64,000 nucleotides of DNA from Sphingomonas qomolangmaensis (GCF_024496245.1 NZ_CP101740.1:2355501-2419500), one strand, 5' to 3'. Numbered from the stretch's first letter, positions 26,234 to 35,987 are shown. Made by a program: numbers and translations. The notes: a model not told the origin generated them from the sequence alone.

Positions 26234-27649
26234 TCAGGGCCGGACCGGGCCCCAGCTGGGGTCCGACCCGTCGAGCGGGGTGGGGATACGCCGCGCGTTG
26301 ACGCCGGTCAGGTCGACCGACCAGACCTGTGCCCCCGATCCGCGGCCCGAGCGCAGATAGGTAATGACGCGGCCATTGGGTGCCCAGCTCGGCCCCTCGT
26401 CGCCCCAGGCTTCGGTGAGGATCTTCTCGCCGCCGCCCGAAGGATTCATGATGCCGATCTTGAACCCGCCGGCGATCCGCGTGAAGGCGATCAGGTCGCC
26501 GCGCGGGCTCCAGGCGGGGGTGCCGTAGCGGCCGCTGCCGAAGCTGATCCGGCTCTGGTTCGATCCGTCGGCGTTCATCACATACAGCTGCTGGGTGCCG
26601 CCGCGATCGCTTTCGAAGACGATCTTGCTGCCGTCGGGCGAATAGCTGCCGCCGGTGTCGATGCCGGGCGAATTGGTCAGCCGCTGCGGCGTGCCCCCCG
26701 AGGCCGCGACGCGGTACAGGTCGGTATTGCCGTTCTGCGCCATCGAAAACAGGATGCTGCGGCCATCGGGCGAGAAGCGCGGCGCGAAGGCGAGGCTGAC
26801 CCCCGAAACGACGCGGCGCTGACGCCCGGTGCCGATGTCGTAGACATAGATCGTCGGCTTGTCGTCGACATAGCTCATATAGACGATCGACTGCTGGTTG
26901 GGCGCAAAGCGCGGCGTCAGCACGATCGACTGGCCGTTGGTGAGGAATTTGTGGTTGGCGCCGTCCTGATCCATGATCGCCAGCCGCTTGATCCGCCGGT
27001 TCTTGGGGCCGGTTTCGGAGACATAGACGATGCGGGTGTCGAAATACGGCCCCTCGCCGGTCAGCCTTGTATAGACGGTGTCGGCGCATTTATGCGCGGC
27101 GCGGCGCCAATCGGCGGGCGGCACGACGAAGCCCTGGCGCGACAGCTCGGCGCGGCTGAGCGCGTCGTAGAGATAGCAGCCGACCGTCAGCGTGCCGTCG
27201 TTATTGGCGCGGATGAACCCCTGCACCAAGGCCTGCGCGCCGGTGCCGCTCCAATAATCATAGGCGGGCGCGGTGACTTCGGGGAACGACACGGTGCGCA
27301 ATTGCGCGGGCGCGATCGGGGTGAAGAGCCCCGAGTTGCGAAGGTCGGTGGCGATGATCTCGGCGAGTTGGCGCCCAAGCGCATCGGTCGATCCCGCGGC
27401 GGTGCTGGTGACCGCAGGGGTCGGGAAGAAGGGGATCGCGATCGGCATCGGCGCCGAGATGCCACCGGTCACGTCGACGACGAGTTCCTCGCCCTGCTGC
27501 TCGGCGGGGGCGGCGAGGGGAGGCGGGACGATCTCCTGCGCGGCTGCAGGGATGGCGATGGTCAGCGCGATCACCCCCATCACCGTTCGAGCGAACGGGG
27601 AGAGGTGGGGCTCAAGCCTCACAATCCCAAAGACCGAACGTTCAAGCAT
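26234..27649 (-). CDS. tolB: Tol-Pal system periplasmic protein
   Basis: A 471-residue periplasmic protein; the leader includes ARTVMGVIALTIAIPAAAQ. The N-terminal domain (about 40-170) is the small TolB_N fold; the rest is a six-bladed beta-propeller with repeats of the form SPDGxxIxF (RFSPDGRSILFSM, SYSPDGSKIVFES, AWSPRGDLIAFTR). The propeller binds Pal. The ATG at 27649 is preferred over an in-frame TTG at 27664 because AGGAGAGAAGTT lies just before it. It starts 11 bp after tolA. Confidence 0.95.
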   Translation of the reverse strand: MLERSVFGIVRLEPHLSPFARTVMGVIALTIAIPAAAQEIVPPPLAAPAEQQGEELVVDVTGGISAPMPIAIPFFPTPAVTSTAAGSTDALGRQLAEIIATDLRNSGLFTPIAPAQLRTVSFPEVTAPAYDYWSGTGAQALVQGFIRANNDGTLTVGCYLYDALSRAELSRQGFVVPPADWRRAAHKCADTVYTRLTGEGPYFDTRIVYVSETGPKNRRIKRLAIMDQDGANHKFLTNGQSIVLTPRFAPNQQSIVYMSYVDDKPTIYVYDIGTGRQRRVVSGVSLAFAPRFSPDGRSILFSMAQNGNTDLYRVAASGGTPQRLTNSPGIDTGGSYSPDGSKIVFESDRGGTQQLYVMNADGSNQSRISFGSGRYGTPAWSPRGDLIAFTRIAGGFKIGIMNPSGGGEKILTEAWGDEGPSWAPNGRVITYLRSGRGSGAQVWSVDLTGVNARRIPTPLDGSDPSWGPVRP

Positions 27650-27660
27650 AACTTCTCTCC

Positions 27661-28650
27661 TCAACCGGGCAGCTTGTAGCGCAGCGTGAACGTCCGCCAG
27701 CCGCCGGGGGCATCATATAGCTCGGCGGGCAGGCCGCGAAGCGGGGAACAGCCGACGAAGGTCGCGATCGCCAGATCGTTGACGCGATCGACATAGCGGC
27801 GGTTGCCGTCGTCGACCCCCTGCGGCTGGCCTACCACCGTCGGGCGCGAGCGCAGCGATCCGTCCTCGGCCAATTGCAGCCGGATCGCGACGCGGATCCG
27901 CTCCGCCCCCGGTCCCGGCGTCACCTGGCGGTTCGCGCAGGGCTGGACCTGGCGCAGGATCGCCGAGCCGATATTGGCGAGCTGCGACGCGCCGACACGC
28001 TGCGCAGGCGCGGCGTTGCTCGCCTTGCGCGGGGTGTCGTCGGCGCTGAGCCCTTTGAGGAAATCGTCGCCCAGCCGCGACCCGCGTGGGCGCGCCTTCT
28101 TGGCGGCGGCGTCGGTGCCGCTGCCCTTGGCGGCGGCGGTCGACTTGGGCGCGGCCTTTGCAGCGGCTGCCTTAGGGGCCGCCTTGGCGGGTGCTTTGGC
28201 GGCGGGGCGCGGTGCTGCCTTGGCCTTGGCGGGCGGCGCTTCGGCGGGCGCTGGGCGCTTGGGTGCTGCCTTCGGTGCAGGCTTGGCCGCCGGGCGCGGC
28301 GCTGCCTTGGTGACGGGCCGCGGCGCGGGCTTCGCCGCCGGCCGCGGTGCGGGCGCAGGCTCTGGCGGCGCAGGCTCTGGCTCGGGCGCCGGTTCGGGCT
28401 CGGCCTCGGCGGGGGCGGGCGGCGCCGCGTCCTCGGGCGGCCCCTCCTCGGGCGCGACCGAGGCCGAGGGCGCTTCGAGCCTCGGCGATTCGGCGACGAG
28501 CCCGACCTCGTCGACCAGGCTCACCTCGACCGGGGTCGACACCAGGCTTTCGGGATTGGGGGTCGCCAGGAAGCCGACCGACAACAGCCCGAACAGCACG
28601 ACATGACCCGCCGCGGCGACGCCGAGCCCGACCTTTTCGGCGCGATCCAT
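27661..28650 (-). CDS. tolA: TolA-type energy transducer
   Basis: A 329-residue inner-membrane-anchored protein linking TolQR to TolB/Pal. One N-terminal helix (VAAAGHVVLFGLLSVGFLA) is followed by a long Ala/Pro/Lys/Glu-rich spacer (residues 60-195, with repeats such as APRPAAKPAPK) and a C-terminal domain with GSAILRQVQPCANRQ and a second cysteine in FVGCSPL. The spacer is coded by low-complexity DNA near 28100-28450 prone to length change. Gene order, tolR 16 bp upstream and tolB 11 bp downstream, confirms the role despite weak sequence conservation in this family. Confidence 0.92.
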   Translation of the reverse strand: MDRAEKVGLGVAAAGHVVLFGLLSVGFLATPNPESLVSTPVEVSLVDEVGLVAESPRLEAPSASVAPEEGPPEDAAPPAPAEAEPEPAPEPEPAPPEPAPAPRPAAKPAPRPVTKAAPRPAAKPAPKAAPKRPAPAEAPPAKAKAAPRPAAKAPAKAAPKAAAAKAAPKSTAAAKGSGTDAAAKKARPRGSRLGDDFLKGLSADDTPRKASNAAPAQRVGASQLANIGSAILRQVQPCANRQVTPGPGAERIRVAIRLQLAEDGSLRSRPTVVGQPQGVDDGNRRYVDRVNDLAIATFVGCSPLRGLPAELYDAPGGWRTFTLRYKLPG

Positions 28651-28666
28651 CAGGCGCGGCCCCGGC

Positions 28667-29104
<438 letters not shown>

Positions 29105-29111
29105 TACTTAA

Positions 29112-29242
29112 TCCTCCCCAAGCTTGCTTGGGGAGGGGGACCGTCGCGAAGCGATGGTGGAGGGGCGGCGGCGCAGCCGCCGTTGCACGGCGACCCCCTC
29201 CACCATGCTACGCATGGTCCCCCTCCGCTTCGCGCGGGGAGG
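29112..29242. repeat. compound palindromic repeat (type C variant) between tolQ and tolR
   Basis: A chain of hairpins: CCTCCCCAAGC TT GCTTGGGGAGG, then CCGTCGCGAAGCGATGG, then GGCGGCG CA.. GCCGCCG, then the mirrored CCACCATGCTACGCATGG and CCTCCGCTTCGCGCGGGGAGG. Ends and centre are inverted as in the other type C copies. It is unusual in splitting two genes normally a few bases apart in one operon. Confidence 0.85.
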
Positions 29243-29255
29243 ATTGCAAAGCTCC

Positions 29256-29948
29256 TCACGCCCCCAGCTCCAATTGCCGGCTGAGCGTGGCGTGGAAGCC
29301 ATCGGCGAAGCGGTTCAGCCGCGCCTCGATCTTGTTGATGCCATGGCTGAAGCGGTTGTACGCGATCACCGCGGGGATCGCCGCGAACAGGCCGATCGCG
29401 GTGGCGAACAGCGCCTCGGCGATGCCCGGGGCGACCACCGCGAGCGATGAATTCTGCGCCTGCGCGATCGCGGTGAAGCTGCGCATGATCCCCCAGACGG
29501 TGCCGAACAGCCCGACGAAGGGCGCGACCGAGCCGATCGTCGCGAGCACATTGAGCCGGTCGGACATCCGATCGATCTCGCTCGCGACCGCAGCTCCCAT
29601 CGCGGTGCCGAGCCGCTCGCGCGTGCCCTCGCGGTCGATCGCCTTGCCCGCGGTCGATCGCCGCCATTCGGCGACCCCGGCGGAAAACACCCGCGCGATC
29701 GCCATGTCGCTTTCCGAATGGGTGCGGTGGAACGCATCGACATCCTCGGCGCGGCGATAGTCGTTCTCGAACTGGTCGATCGCCTTGCGCGCGCGGCCGA
29801 TCTTGCGGCGGAAGCTGACGATGATCGCCCAGGTCCAGATACTCGCCAGCAACAGCCCGAGCATCACGCCCTTCACCACCCAGTCGGCGGTGAGGAACAG
29901 CGCCAGCGGGGACAGGGTCGCAGCGTCGGCGTTCACGATTGCTTCCAT
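29256..29948 (-). CDS. tolQ: Tol-Pal system motor subunit
   Basis: A 230-residue MotA/TolQ/ExbB-family inner-membrane protein with three helices: VVKGVMLGLLLASIWTWAII near the start, and a pair around MNVLATIGSVAPFVGLFGTVWGIM (here RLNVLATIG..) and EALFATAIGLFAAIPAVIAYN, which line the proton path with TolR. The stop codon of ybgC directly abuts the tolQ start, so translation is coupled. It powers outer-membrane constriction at division. Confidence 0.95.
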   Translation of the reverse strand: MEAIVNADAATLSPLALFLTADWVVKGVMLGLLLASIWTWAIIVSFRRKIGRARKAIDQFENDYRRAEDVDAFHRTHSESDMAIARVFSAGVAEWRRSTAGKAIDREGTRERLGTAMGAAVASEIDRMSDRLNVLATIGSVAPFVGLFGTVWGIMRSFTAIAQAQNSSLAVVAPGIAEALFATAIGLFAAIPAVIAYNRFSHGINKIEARLNRFADGFHATLSRQLELGA

Positions 29949-30404
29949 CTAGCTCGGCTTTCCCTTTTCAGACACGGCGTCGAACGCCTCTACCCACTTT
30001 GCCGGCTGGCGTCTCGCACGACCCGAGGGGGCGACGAACGCGGCTTCGACGTGCGCGTCGGTCAACACCAGCCCATCGCGCATGACTCGTTGATGAATAT
30101 CGACCGAGGCGGCGCGAATTCGCGTGATCGTCGAAATCACCACCAGCGCATCGTCGAGCCGGGCGGGCGCGGCATAGCGGATGCGCAGATCGCGCACGAC
30201 ATAGGCGCCCTCGCCCGCCTCATGCGCGGCGCGCTGATCGACGCCCGCGACGCGCAGCATGTCCGAGCGCGCACGCTCCATGTAGCGCAGATAATTGGCG
30301 TGGTAGACGACGCCCGACAGGTCGGTATCCTCGAAATAGACGCGCACCGCGAAGCGATGCTCGCCGCCCACGAAGCGGCCCGATTGCGGGGTGTCGGGCG
30401 TCAT
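29949..30404 (-). CDS. ybgC: YbgC-type acyl-CoA thioesterase
   Basis: A 151-residue hotdog enzyme, first gene of the tol-pal run. The 4HBT signature is VYFEDTDLSGVVYHANYLRYMERAR at residues 22-46 with the catalytic aspartate in EDTD. YbgC hydrolyses acyl-CoA or acyl-ACP and is nearly always coded beside tolQ, suggesting a lipid-linked role at the envelope. The gene abuts tolQ with no spacing. The 314-bp region upstream is filled by a type A repeat, so the tol promoter should lie near 30405-30530 or the genes are read from ruvB. Confidence 0.94.
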   Translation of the reverse strand: MTPDTPQSGRFVGGEHRFAVRVYFEDTDLSGVVYHANYLRYMERARSDMLRVAGVDQRAAHEAGEGAYVVRDLRIRYAAPARLDDALVVISTITRIRAASVDIHQRVMRDGLVLTDAHVEAAFVAPSGRARRQPAKWVEAFDAVSEKGKPS

Positions 30405-30532
30405 TCGCGCGCATTAACCAAGGCTTGAGGGCGGGTCAAAGCTTGTGCGGTGGATGCGGGCGCGAGGGAAGCGCGAATGTGGCGGTGGCGAAAGCCCCGT
30501 CGTATTCCGCGAACCGCTGGTCGCGCGCTTCT

Positions 30533-30714
30533 CCCCTTCCTGGAAGAGTGCCGGGTCGGCCATGCCCCCGGCATGGCCTGGACAGCGCGGGGCGCTGTTC
30601 ACCCGGCACTGGGTCGGGGGTAGGTCGAGTGCTCACGATACGGATGGGTGCGGTGCGCGGGTTCCGTAGCTCCCGGACCCTACCCACCCCCTGCCCCTCC
30701 CTTTCAGGGAGGGG
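30533..30714. repeat. type A paired-hairpin repeat interrupted by another palindrome
   Basis: The right half is intact (CCCCTCCCT TTC AGGGAGGGG at 30694-30714, with TACCCACCCCCTG and CCGTA before it). The left half begins CCCCTTCCTGGAAG and then breaks off at 30546; its tail resumes at 30611 with GGGTCGGGGGTAGGTCGAG and TACGG. Between them is a 64-bp foreign palindrome. Without it the copy is 118 bp, against 122-123 bp for full copies, so about 4 bp of the hairpin arm were lost. The whole lies in the 314-bp gap between ybgC and ruvB; I see no gene in that gap. Confidence 0.85.
30547..30610. mobile_element. 64-bp cloverleaf-like palindromic insertion
   Basis: Outer stem AGTGCCGGGT / ACCCGGCACT (perfect 10 bp) closes two perfect inner hairpins: GGCCATGCC CCC GGCATGGCC at 30558-30578 and ACAGCGC GGG GCGCTGT at 30582-30598. 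It sits inside one arm of a type A repeat. It has no coding capacity, and I saw no second copy in the window. The nested position and self-contained three-way fold suggest a small mobilised palindromic element; movement itself is inferred. Confidence 0.7.
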
Positions 30715-30718
30715 GAAG

Positions 30719-31750
30719 CTAGTCGAACAGCCCGTCCTGGACGCCGCTGGGTACCGGCAGTCCCAGATGCTTCCACGCCGCGCCGTTGAGGCAGCGCCCG
30801 CGCGCGGTGCGTGCGATCATGCCGATCTGGATGAGATAGGGCTCGATCACTTCCTCGACGGTGTCGCGCGGCTCGGACAGCCCCGCCGCCAGCGTTTCCA
30901 CGCCCACCGGCCCGCCGCGATAAATGTCGGCGATCATCAGCAGATAGCGGCGATCCATCGCGTCGAGCCCGAGCGAATCGACCTCGAGCCGGTTGAGCGC
31001 CGAATCGGCGGTGCGCGCATCGACGATTGGCGCGCCGGCCACGTTAGCGAAGTCGCGCACCCGGCGCAGCAACCGCCCGGCGATGCGCGGGGTGCCACGC
31101 GCGCGCCGCGCCACTTCGCGCGCGCCATCGGGCGAGATCGCCAGGTCGAGCAGCCCGGCCGCGCGGGTGATCACGCGCTCAAGCTCGTCGACGGTGTAGA
31201 ATTGCAGCCGGATCGGAATGCCGAACCGGTCGCGCAAGGGGGTGGTTAGCAGCCCCTGCCGCGTCGTCGCACCCACCAGGGTGAAGCGCGGCAGATCGAT
31301 CCGCACGCTGCGCGCCGACGGCCCCTCGCCGATCATCAGGTCGAGCGCGCGATCCTCCATCGCCGGGTAGAGCACTTCCTCGACCGCGGGCGCCAGCCGG
31401 TGAATCTCGTCGATGAACAGCACGTCGCCATCCTCGAGATTGGTCAGCAGCGCGGCGAGATCGCCCGATTTGGCGATCACCGGTCCCGACGTGGCGCGAA
31501 ACCCCACCCCCATCTCGCGCGCGACGATCTGCGCCAGCGTGGTCTTGCCGAGGCCGGGCGGGCCGAAGAACAGCACATGATCGAGCGCCTCGCCGCGCGA
31601 CCGCGCCGCTTCGATAAAGATCCGCAGATTCTCGCGCGCGCCCTTCTGCCCGACAAAATCGTCGAGCGATTTGGGGCGAAGCGCGGCATCGACATCGTCG
31701 GGCTTGCGCAACGGGGTGAGGATGCGGTCGGTGTCGGTCACACCCTGCAT
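30719..31750 (-). CDS. ruvB: Holliday junction branch-migration ATPase
   Basis: Hexameric AAA+ motor that drives branch migration with RuvA. Walker A is [11 protein letters not shown] and Walker B is LFIDEIHRL; sensor and arginine-finger text follow ([19 protein letters not shown]). The C-terminal winged helix contains [33 protein letters not shown] use the ATG at 31750 ([11 protein letters not shown], 343 residues); a GTG three codons later is an equal candidate. It is separated from ruvA by a xylanase gene, which is unusual. Confidence 0.95.
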   Translation of the reverse strand: MQGVTDTDRILTPLRKPDDVDAALRPKSLDDFVGQKGARENLRIFIEAARSRGEALDHVLFFGPPGLGKTTLAQIVAREMGVGFRATSGPVIAKSGDLAALLTNLEDGDVLFIDEIHRLAPAVEEVLYPAMEDRALDLMIGEGPSARSVRIDLPRFTLVGATTRQGLLTTPLRDRFGIPIRLQFYTVDELERVITRAAGLLDLAISPDGAREVARRARGTPRIAGRLLRRVRDFANVAGAPIVDARTADSALNRLEVDSLGLDAMDRRYLLMIADIYRGGPVGVETLAAGLSEPRDTVEEVIEPYLIQIGMIARTARGRCLNGAAWKHLGLPVPSGVQDGLFD

Positions 31751-31820
31751 TAGCCGCGCGCGCGGCGGAACGAAAGCGGGACATCGAACCGCCCGCCCCC
31801 ATCCTGGCGACCGATGGCGA

Positions 31821-33056
31821 TCAGCGCGCGGTAGTTGCCTGGAAGGCTGCGCGGATCGCATCGTATAACGGCTTCGCCCGCGCCTCGGCATCATAGGGAC
31901 AGGGCCTCACCGGCTGTCCGTCGGGCCGCGGCGAGAAATTCTGCAGCCAGCTATATTTGTCGTTCATCCCCCAGACGAGCACGTCCTTGAGCTGCGGATA
32001 GCTGAACAACAAGTCGAGCCATGCCTTGCCATAGACCGCGACATCGGCGTCGCGCTGCGCGATGGTACCGGTGCGGTTGCGATCGCTGACATCGAGTTCG
32101 GTGATAATGAGCTTGTACCCCAGCCCGGTCACCTGATCGAGCCAGCTGCGCATACCGGGGATCTGCGCGTCGGCGATCGATTGCGCGGTGCCCGACGAAT
32201 AGAAGCCGATATGCGACTGGATGCCCAGCGCATCGACCGGCACGTTGCGATCGCGAAACCCCCGCAGCAGCGCGAGCACGCCGTTGCGATGCGTGACCGA
32301 TCCCCAGTCCATGTAATCGTTATACACCAGCTCGGCGGTGGGCAGTTCCTCGCGCGCGGTGCGGAAGGCCAGGTCCATGATGCTGGCGTCGCCGCCCACC
32401 GTGTCGCCGAGCCTGTTGCGGCGGATCGCGCCGGTGCTCGGCTCGATCGCCTCGTTCACCACGTCCCAGCTCTTGATCCGGTTACCGAAATGGCGCGAGA
32501 CGTTCTGGACATGGGTGCGGATCAGCCGTTCGGCGGTGGCGCGCGGATTGGTCCCAAGATCATAGCTGCGCAGCCAGGCTGGAAAGCGCTCCTGGATGTA
32601 CCACAGCATCACATGGCCGCGCATCTCGAGCCGCTTGCTTTCGGCATAAGCGAGCATCGCATCGGCGCGGGTCCAGTCGTACACATTCTCGGCGCTCGAC
32701 TGATATTCCCACTTCATTTCGTTTTCGGGCACCAGCAACTGGCAGTCGCGCTCGAGCAGCGCGGCATAAGCGGGGTTGGCGAACGATCCGGCATCGGCCC
32801 CGGCGGCGCTCCACGCCAGCGTCGAGCCGAAGCGCATGCCGCGCGCGGCTGCCGCGGCGGCGAGCGTGATGGTAGGGGTCGGAGTCGGCGTGGGGGTCGG
32901 CGTTGGTGTGGGCGTCGGGGTCGGGGCGGGCGTGGGCGTCGGACTGGGCGCGGCGATCGGCGGGCTGCTGCTGTCACCCCCGCCGCCGCTGCACGCAGTG
33001 ACGCCGAGCGCGCCGGCAAGCACAAGGGTTTCGCGCCGCGAATAGGCCTTCATCAT
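31821..33056 (-). CDS. GH10 endo-1,4-beta-xylanase, predicted lipoprotein
   Basis: A 411-residue secreted glycoside hydrolase. The leader [20 protein letters not shown] has both a twin-arginine-like start and a lipobox (VTAC), so it is probably an anchored lipoprotein. A Pro-Thr tandem linker (about residues 35-65) leads to the GH10 barrel. Catalytic residues are visible: acid/base Glu in WDVVNEAI and nucleophile Glu in [20 protein letters not shown] and [17 protein letters not shown] mark early strands. It should cut xylan in the periplasm or at the surface. GGAGGAGAGCG precedes ATGATG at 33056/33053. No other xylan gene is nearby; it sits between ruvA and ruvB. Confidence 0.93.
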   Translation of the reverse strand: MMKAYSRRETLVLAGALGVTACSGGGGDSSSPPIAAPSPTPTPAPTPTPTPTPTPTPTPTPTITLAAAAAARGMRFGSTLAWSAAGADAGSFANPAYAALLERDCQLLVPENEMKWEYQSSAENVYDWTRADAMLAYAESKRLEMRGHVMLWYIQERFPAWLRSYDLGTNPRATAERLIRTHVQNVSRHFGNRIKSWDVVNEAIEPSTGAIRRNRLGDTVGGDASIMDLAFRTAREELPTAELVYNDYMDWGSVTHRNGVLALLRGFRDRNVPVDALGIQSHIGFYSSGTAQSIADAQIPGMRSWLDQVTGLGYKLIITELDVSDRNRTGTIAQRDADVAVYGKAWLDLLFSYPQLKDVLVWGMNDKYSWLQNFSPRPDGQPVRPCPYDAEARAKPLYDAIRAAFQATTAR

Positions 33057-33188
33057 CGCTCTCCTCCCCGGCGATCCGGTGGATCGCGGTCTACGCCCGG
33101 ATTCGATTCCGAGTCGCCAGACAGATGCTAGCGCTATCACACGGCTGCGCAATATCGGTCGAGCAGCCCTACCCAAATACCGTATCGC

Positions 33189-33791
33189 TCAGCGCGAGGC
33201 GCGCTTGAGCGCCTCACGCACCAGCGTGTCGAAGGCTGCTTCGGGGCCGATCGCATCCTCGGCGGCGCGCACCGCGGCATTGGCCTCGGGCGCGCGAAAG
33301 CCCAGGTTGAGCAGCGCCGACACCGCATCCTGCGCCTGCCCGCCGGCAGCGGGCGAAGCACCCGCGACGCCCGCGGTGCCGATACCAAGGCCCCCCGCCT
33401 TGTCCTTCAGTTCGCGCACGATCCGTTCGGCAAGCTTGGGGCCAACGCCATTGGCGCGCGCGACCATCGCCTTGTCCTGCCGCGCCACCGCTGCGCGCAG
33501 TTCGTCGGGAGCGAGCACCGACAGGATCGCGAGCGCGACGCGCGCGCCGACCCCCTGCACCCCGGTGAGCAGGCGGAACCAGTCGCGCTCGTCGGCATCG
33601 GCAAAGCCCATCAGCCGGATCGAATCCTCCGACACCAGCATTTCGGTGTGGATCGTCACCGTGCCGCCGACCGGGCCGATCGCCGCGAGCGTCTTGGCCG
33701 ACGCGCCGACGAGATAGCCGACGCCGCCGACGTCGATCACCGCATGGTCGATATCGGTCGCCGCCAGCCGTCCGGTGAGGTGCGCGATCAT
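33189..33791 (-). CDS. ruvA: Holliday junction-binding protein
   Basis: A 200-residue protein that binds four-way junctions and loads RuvB. The N-terminal OB fold ([28 protein letters not shown]), the two helix-hairpin-helix motifs ([18 protein letters not shown] and [17 protein letters not shown]) and the C-terminal RuvB-contacting domain ([19 protein letters not shown]) are all present, joined by an Ala/Gly linker. Normal length. It lies 101 bp after the MipA-type gene and 132 bp before the xylanase. Confidence 0.95.
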   Translation of the reverse strand: MIAHLTGRLAATDIDHAVIDVGGVGYLVGASAKTLAAIGPVGGTVTIHTEMLVSEDSIRLMGFADADERDWFRLLTGVQGVGARVALAILSVLAPDELRAAVARQDKAMVARANGVGPKLAERIVRELKDKAGGLGIGTAGVAGASPAAGGQAQDAVSALLNLGFRAPEANAAVRAAEDAIGPEAAFDTLVREALKRASR

Positions 33792-33892
33792 GCGGTGCCA
33801 ACGATGCGGAAAAGCGGCTCGACGGGAAGTTCAGATGGGTTCATCGCCACGATCTATCAGGGTCCGCGCGATCGAGGAACGCGAAAGCTTTG

Positions 33893-34690
33893 TCAGCGCA
33901 CGCCCGCGCCGAAGGTGTAGGTCAGCGCCAGGCCGCCCGACAGCTGGTTGCGCGAACCGAATTCGCGCACCAGCGGCGAGCCGCCGGGATCGCCGACCAG
34001 CCGGTCATATTTGGTATAGCCATAGACGCCCCAGCTCGGGGTGAGCTGGCGCAGCAGCCCCGCGGTCGCGCCGACCGCCTGGAGCCCGCCATCGGCGGTG
34101 TAGGCGGGCAGCCCCGATGCCGCCGCATCGGCGGACGCGACGCCGAAGAACGCGCGGTTGTAGCGGCTGTTCGACAGCGTCAGCCGCGGCCCGATCGAGA
34201 ACAGCCAGCGATCGGCGTCGCGCATGACATAATCGCCGCTGATATTGGCGATCAGCCCCTTATGGCCGCCGATTCCCTGCCGCGCCTCGACACGGATCCG
34301 CACCGCGTCGGTGACGGCATATTGTGCGAAGCCGCCAAGCTCGACGGTGAAGCCGACATCGGGCAGCGCACCGCCGACCTCGCGTCCGCGGCGCCGGCCT
34401 TCGAAGCCGAACGCCGGCCCGATCTGGAACCGCCCCTTGGTCAGCAGCGGCAGCCCGCCGCTTTCGTCGGGGGCTTCGAAGGCGAAGGGGATGTCGCCGC
34501 GGGTGCGCGAGACGTCGATGAAGGGGCGAACGTCGTAGCTGTCCGATCCGGGATAGCTCGGCACCAGCTGCGGCCCGAGCGCGATGCGGGTGCGGCGGGG
34601 GCCGCGCGGGTCATCGTCCTGCGCGTGCGCGGTGGCGGTGCCGACGCTGGCGAGGATCAGGGCGAGCGCGAGCGGGCGGGCGTTTCTCAT
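33893..34690 (-). CDS. MipA/OmpV-family outer-membrane protein
   Basis: A 265-residue precursor with signal peptide MRNARPLALALILASVGTATAHAQ. The mature part is a predicted beta-barrel with alternating strands and the family's opening RIALGPQLVPSYPGSDSYDVRPF, then GPAFGFEGRRRG, YAVTDAVRIRVEARQGIGGHKG, and a final aromatic/hydrophobic strand LSGGLALTYTFGAGVR. MipA was described as a scaffold for murein enzymes and OmpV as a porin; which applies here is not known. ATG at 34690. It lies between ruvC and ruvA. Confidence 0.86.
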   Translation of the reverse strand: MRNARPLALALILASVGTATAHAQDDDPRGPRRTRIALGPQLVPSYPGSDSYDVRPFIDVSRTRGDIPFAFEAPDESGGLPLLTKGRFQIGPAFGFEGRRRGREVGGALPDVGFTVELGGFAQYAVTDAVRIRVEARQGIGGHKGLIANISGDYVMRDADRWLFSIGPRLTLSNSRYNRAFFGVASADAAASGLPAYTADGGLQAVGATAGLLRQLTPSWGVYGYTKYDRLVGDPGGSPLVREFGSRNQLSGGLALTYTFGAGVR

Positions 34691-34731
34691 GCCCCGAACA
34701 AACCAGCTTTTTGCCGGCTTGGCGAGCGACT

Positions 34732-35217
34732 TCAGCCGGTGACGCGACGGCTCGCCAGATGATGCGCGTGGCAGATCGCCACTGCGAGCGCGTCGGCGGC
34801 GTCGGCGCCGTCGATCTTCACCCCCGGCAGCAGCCGCGCGACCATCGCATGGACCTGCGCCTTTTCGGCCGCCCCGGTGCCGACGACCGCCTTCTTGACC
34901 AGCCGCGCGGCATATTCGCCAACCTCGAGCCCGCCGCGCGCGAGCGCGCACAGCACGACGCCGCGCGCCTGGCCGAGCTTGAGCGTCGATTGCGGGTTCG
35001 AATTGACGAATACCTCCTCGCACGCCGCCGCCTGCGGTGCGTGATCGGCCATGAGCGCGGCGAGCATCGCATCGAGATGCGCGAGCCGGCGCGGCAGCGG
35101 CGCGGCGGTGTCGGTCTTCAACCTGCCATTGGCGATGTGCGACAACCGGTTGCCCTCGGCGCGGATCAGCCCCCAGCCGGTGGTGCCGAGGCCTGGGTCG
35201 ATGCCGAGCAGGATCAT
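34732..35217 (-). CDS. ruvC: Holliday junction resolvase
   Basis: Cuts four-way junctions after RuvAB migration. 161 residues. Catalytic acidic residues are at Asp7 ([14 protein letters not shown]), Glu in CEEVFVN, and Asp in [18 protein letters not shown]. It lies 13 bp after yebC on the same strand, the usual yebC-ruvC pairing, and 41 bp before the MipA-type gene. Confidence 0.95.
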   Translation of the reverse strand: MILLGIDPGLGTTGWGLIRAEGNRLSHIANGRLKTDTAAPLPRRLAHLDAMLAALMADHAPQAAACEEVFVNSNPQSTLKLGQARGVVLCALARGGLEVGEYAARLVKKAVVGTGAAEKAQVHAMVARLLPGVKIDGADAADALAVAICHAHHLASRRVTG

Positions 35218-35230
35218 CGCACCCAGCTGC

Positions 35231-35974
35231 TCAACCCAGTTTCTCCATCACCTCGTCGGAGACCTCGTAATTGCCCCAGACGGTCTGGACGTCGTCATCC
35301 TCTTCGAGCACGTCGATCAGCTTCATCAGCGTGCCGGCATCGGCTTCGCCGACCTCGACCATCGTCTGCGGGCGCCAGGCGAGCTTGGCGCCCTCGGGCT
35401 CGCCGAGCACCGGTTCGAGCGCGCGCGCGACTTCGTGCAAGGCATCCATCGCGGTCCAGATCTCGTGCCCGTCGTCGCTCGAGGTCACATCCTCGGCACC
35501 GGCTTCGAGCGCGGCCTCGAACACCTTCTCGGCATCGCCGGCGCTGGCGGGATAGTTGATCAGGCCCATCCGGTCGAAGCCATGGCTCACCGAACCACCC
35601 GCGCCCAGATTGCCGCCATTCTTCGACACTGCGGTGCGCACGTTGGTGGCGGTGCGGTTGCGATTATCGGTCAGCGCCTCGATGATCAGGCTGACGCCGC
35701 CGGGACCGAAGCCCTCATAGCGGATTTCCTCATAGGTCTCGGCATCGCTGCGCGAGGCCTTTTCGATCGCGCGCTGGATATTGTCCTTGGGCACCGACTG
35801 CGCCTTGGCGGCGTTGACGGCGGCGCGGAGCCGCGGGTTCATGTCGGGATCGGGGGTGCCCGCCTTGGCCGCGACGGTGATTTCGCGGCTGAGCTTGGAA
35901 AAGAGCGACGAGCGCTTCTTATCCTGCGCACCCTTGCGGTGCATGATGTTCTTGAACTTGGAATGGCCTGCCAT
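35231..35974 (-). CDS. yebC: YebC/PmpR-family regulatory or translation factor
   Basis: A 247-residue three-domain protein starting with the invariant [21 protein letters not shown] and followed by [35 protein letters not shown] and a [11 protein letters not shown] loop. YebC proteins were described as DNA-binding regulators; some are now linked to translation of proline-rich stretches, and both roles fit the family. It is cotranscribed with ruvC, as in many bacteria. Confidence 0.95.
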   Translation of the reverse strand: MAGHSKFKNIMHRKGAQDKKRSSLFSKLSREITVAAKAGTPDPDMNPRLRAAVNAAKAQSVPKDNIQRAIEKASRSDAETYEEIRYEGFGPGGVSLIIEALTDNRNRTATNVRTAVSKNGGNLGAGGSVSHGFDRMGLINYPASAGDAEKVFEAALEAGAEDVTSSDDGHEIWTAMDALHEVARALEPVLGEPEGAKLAWRPQTMVEVGEADAGTLMKLIDVLEEDDDVQTVWGNYEVSDEVMEKLG

Positions 35975-35987
35975 CTTTTTTCCTTCC

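Noticed and set aside
30547..30610. tRNA gene suggested by the cloverleaf-like fold
   Set aside because: Only two inner hairpins, 3-nt loops, no anticodon loop, no TTCGA T-loop and no CCA-type end. It is a palindromic repeat rather than a tRNA.
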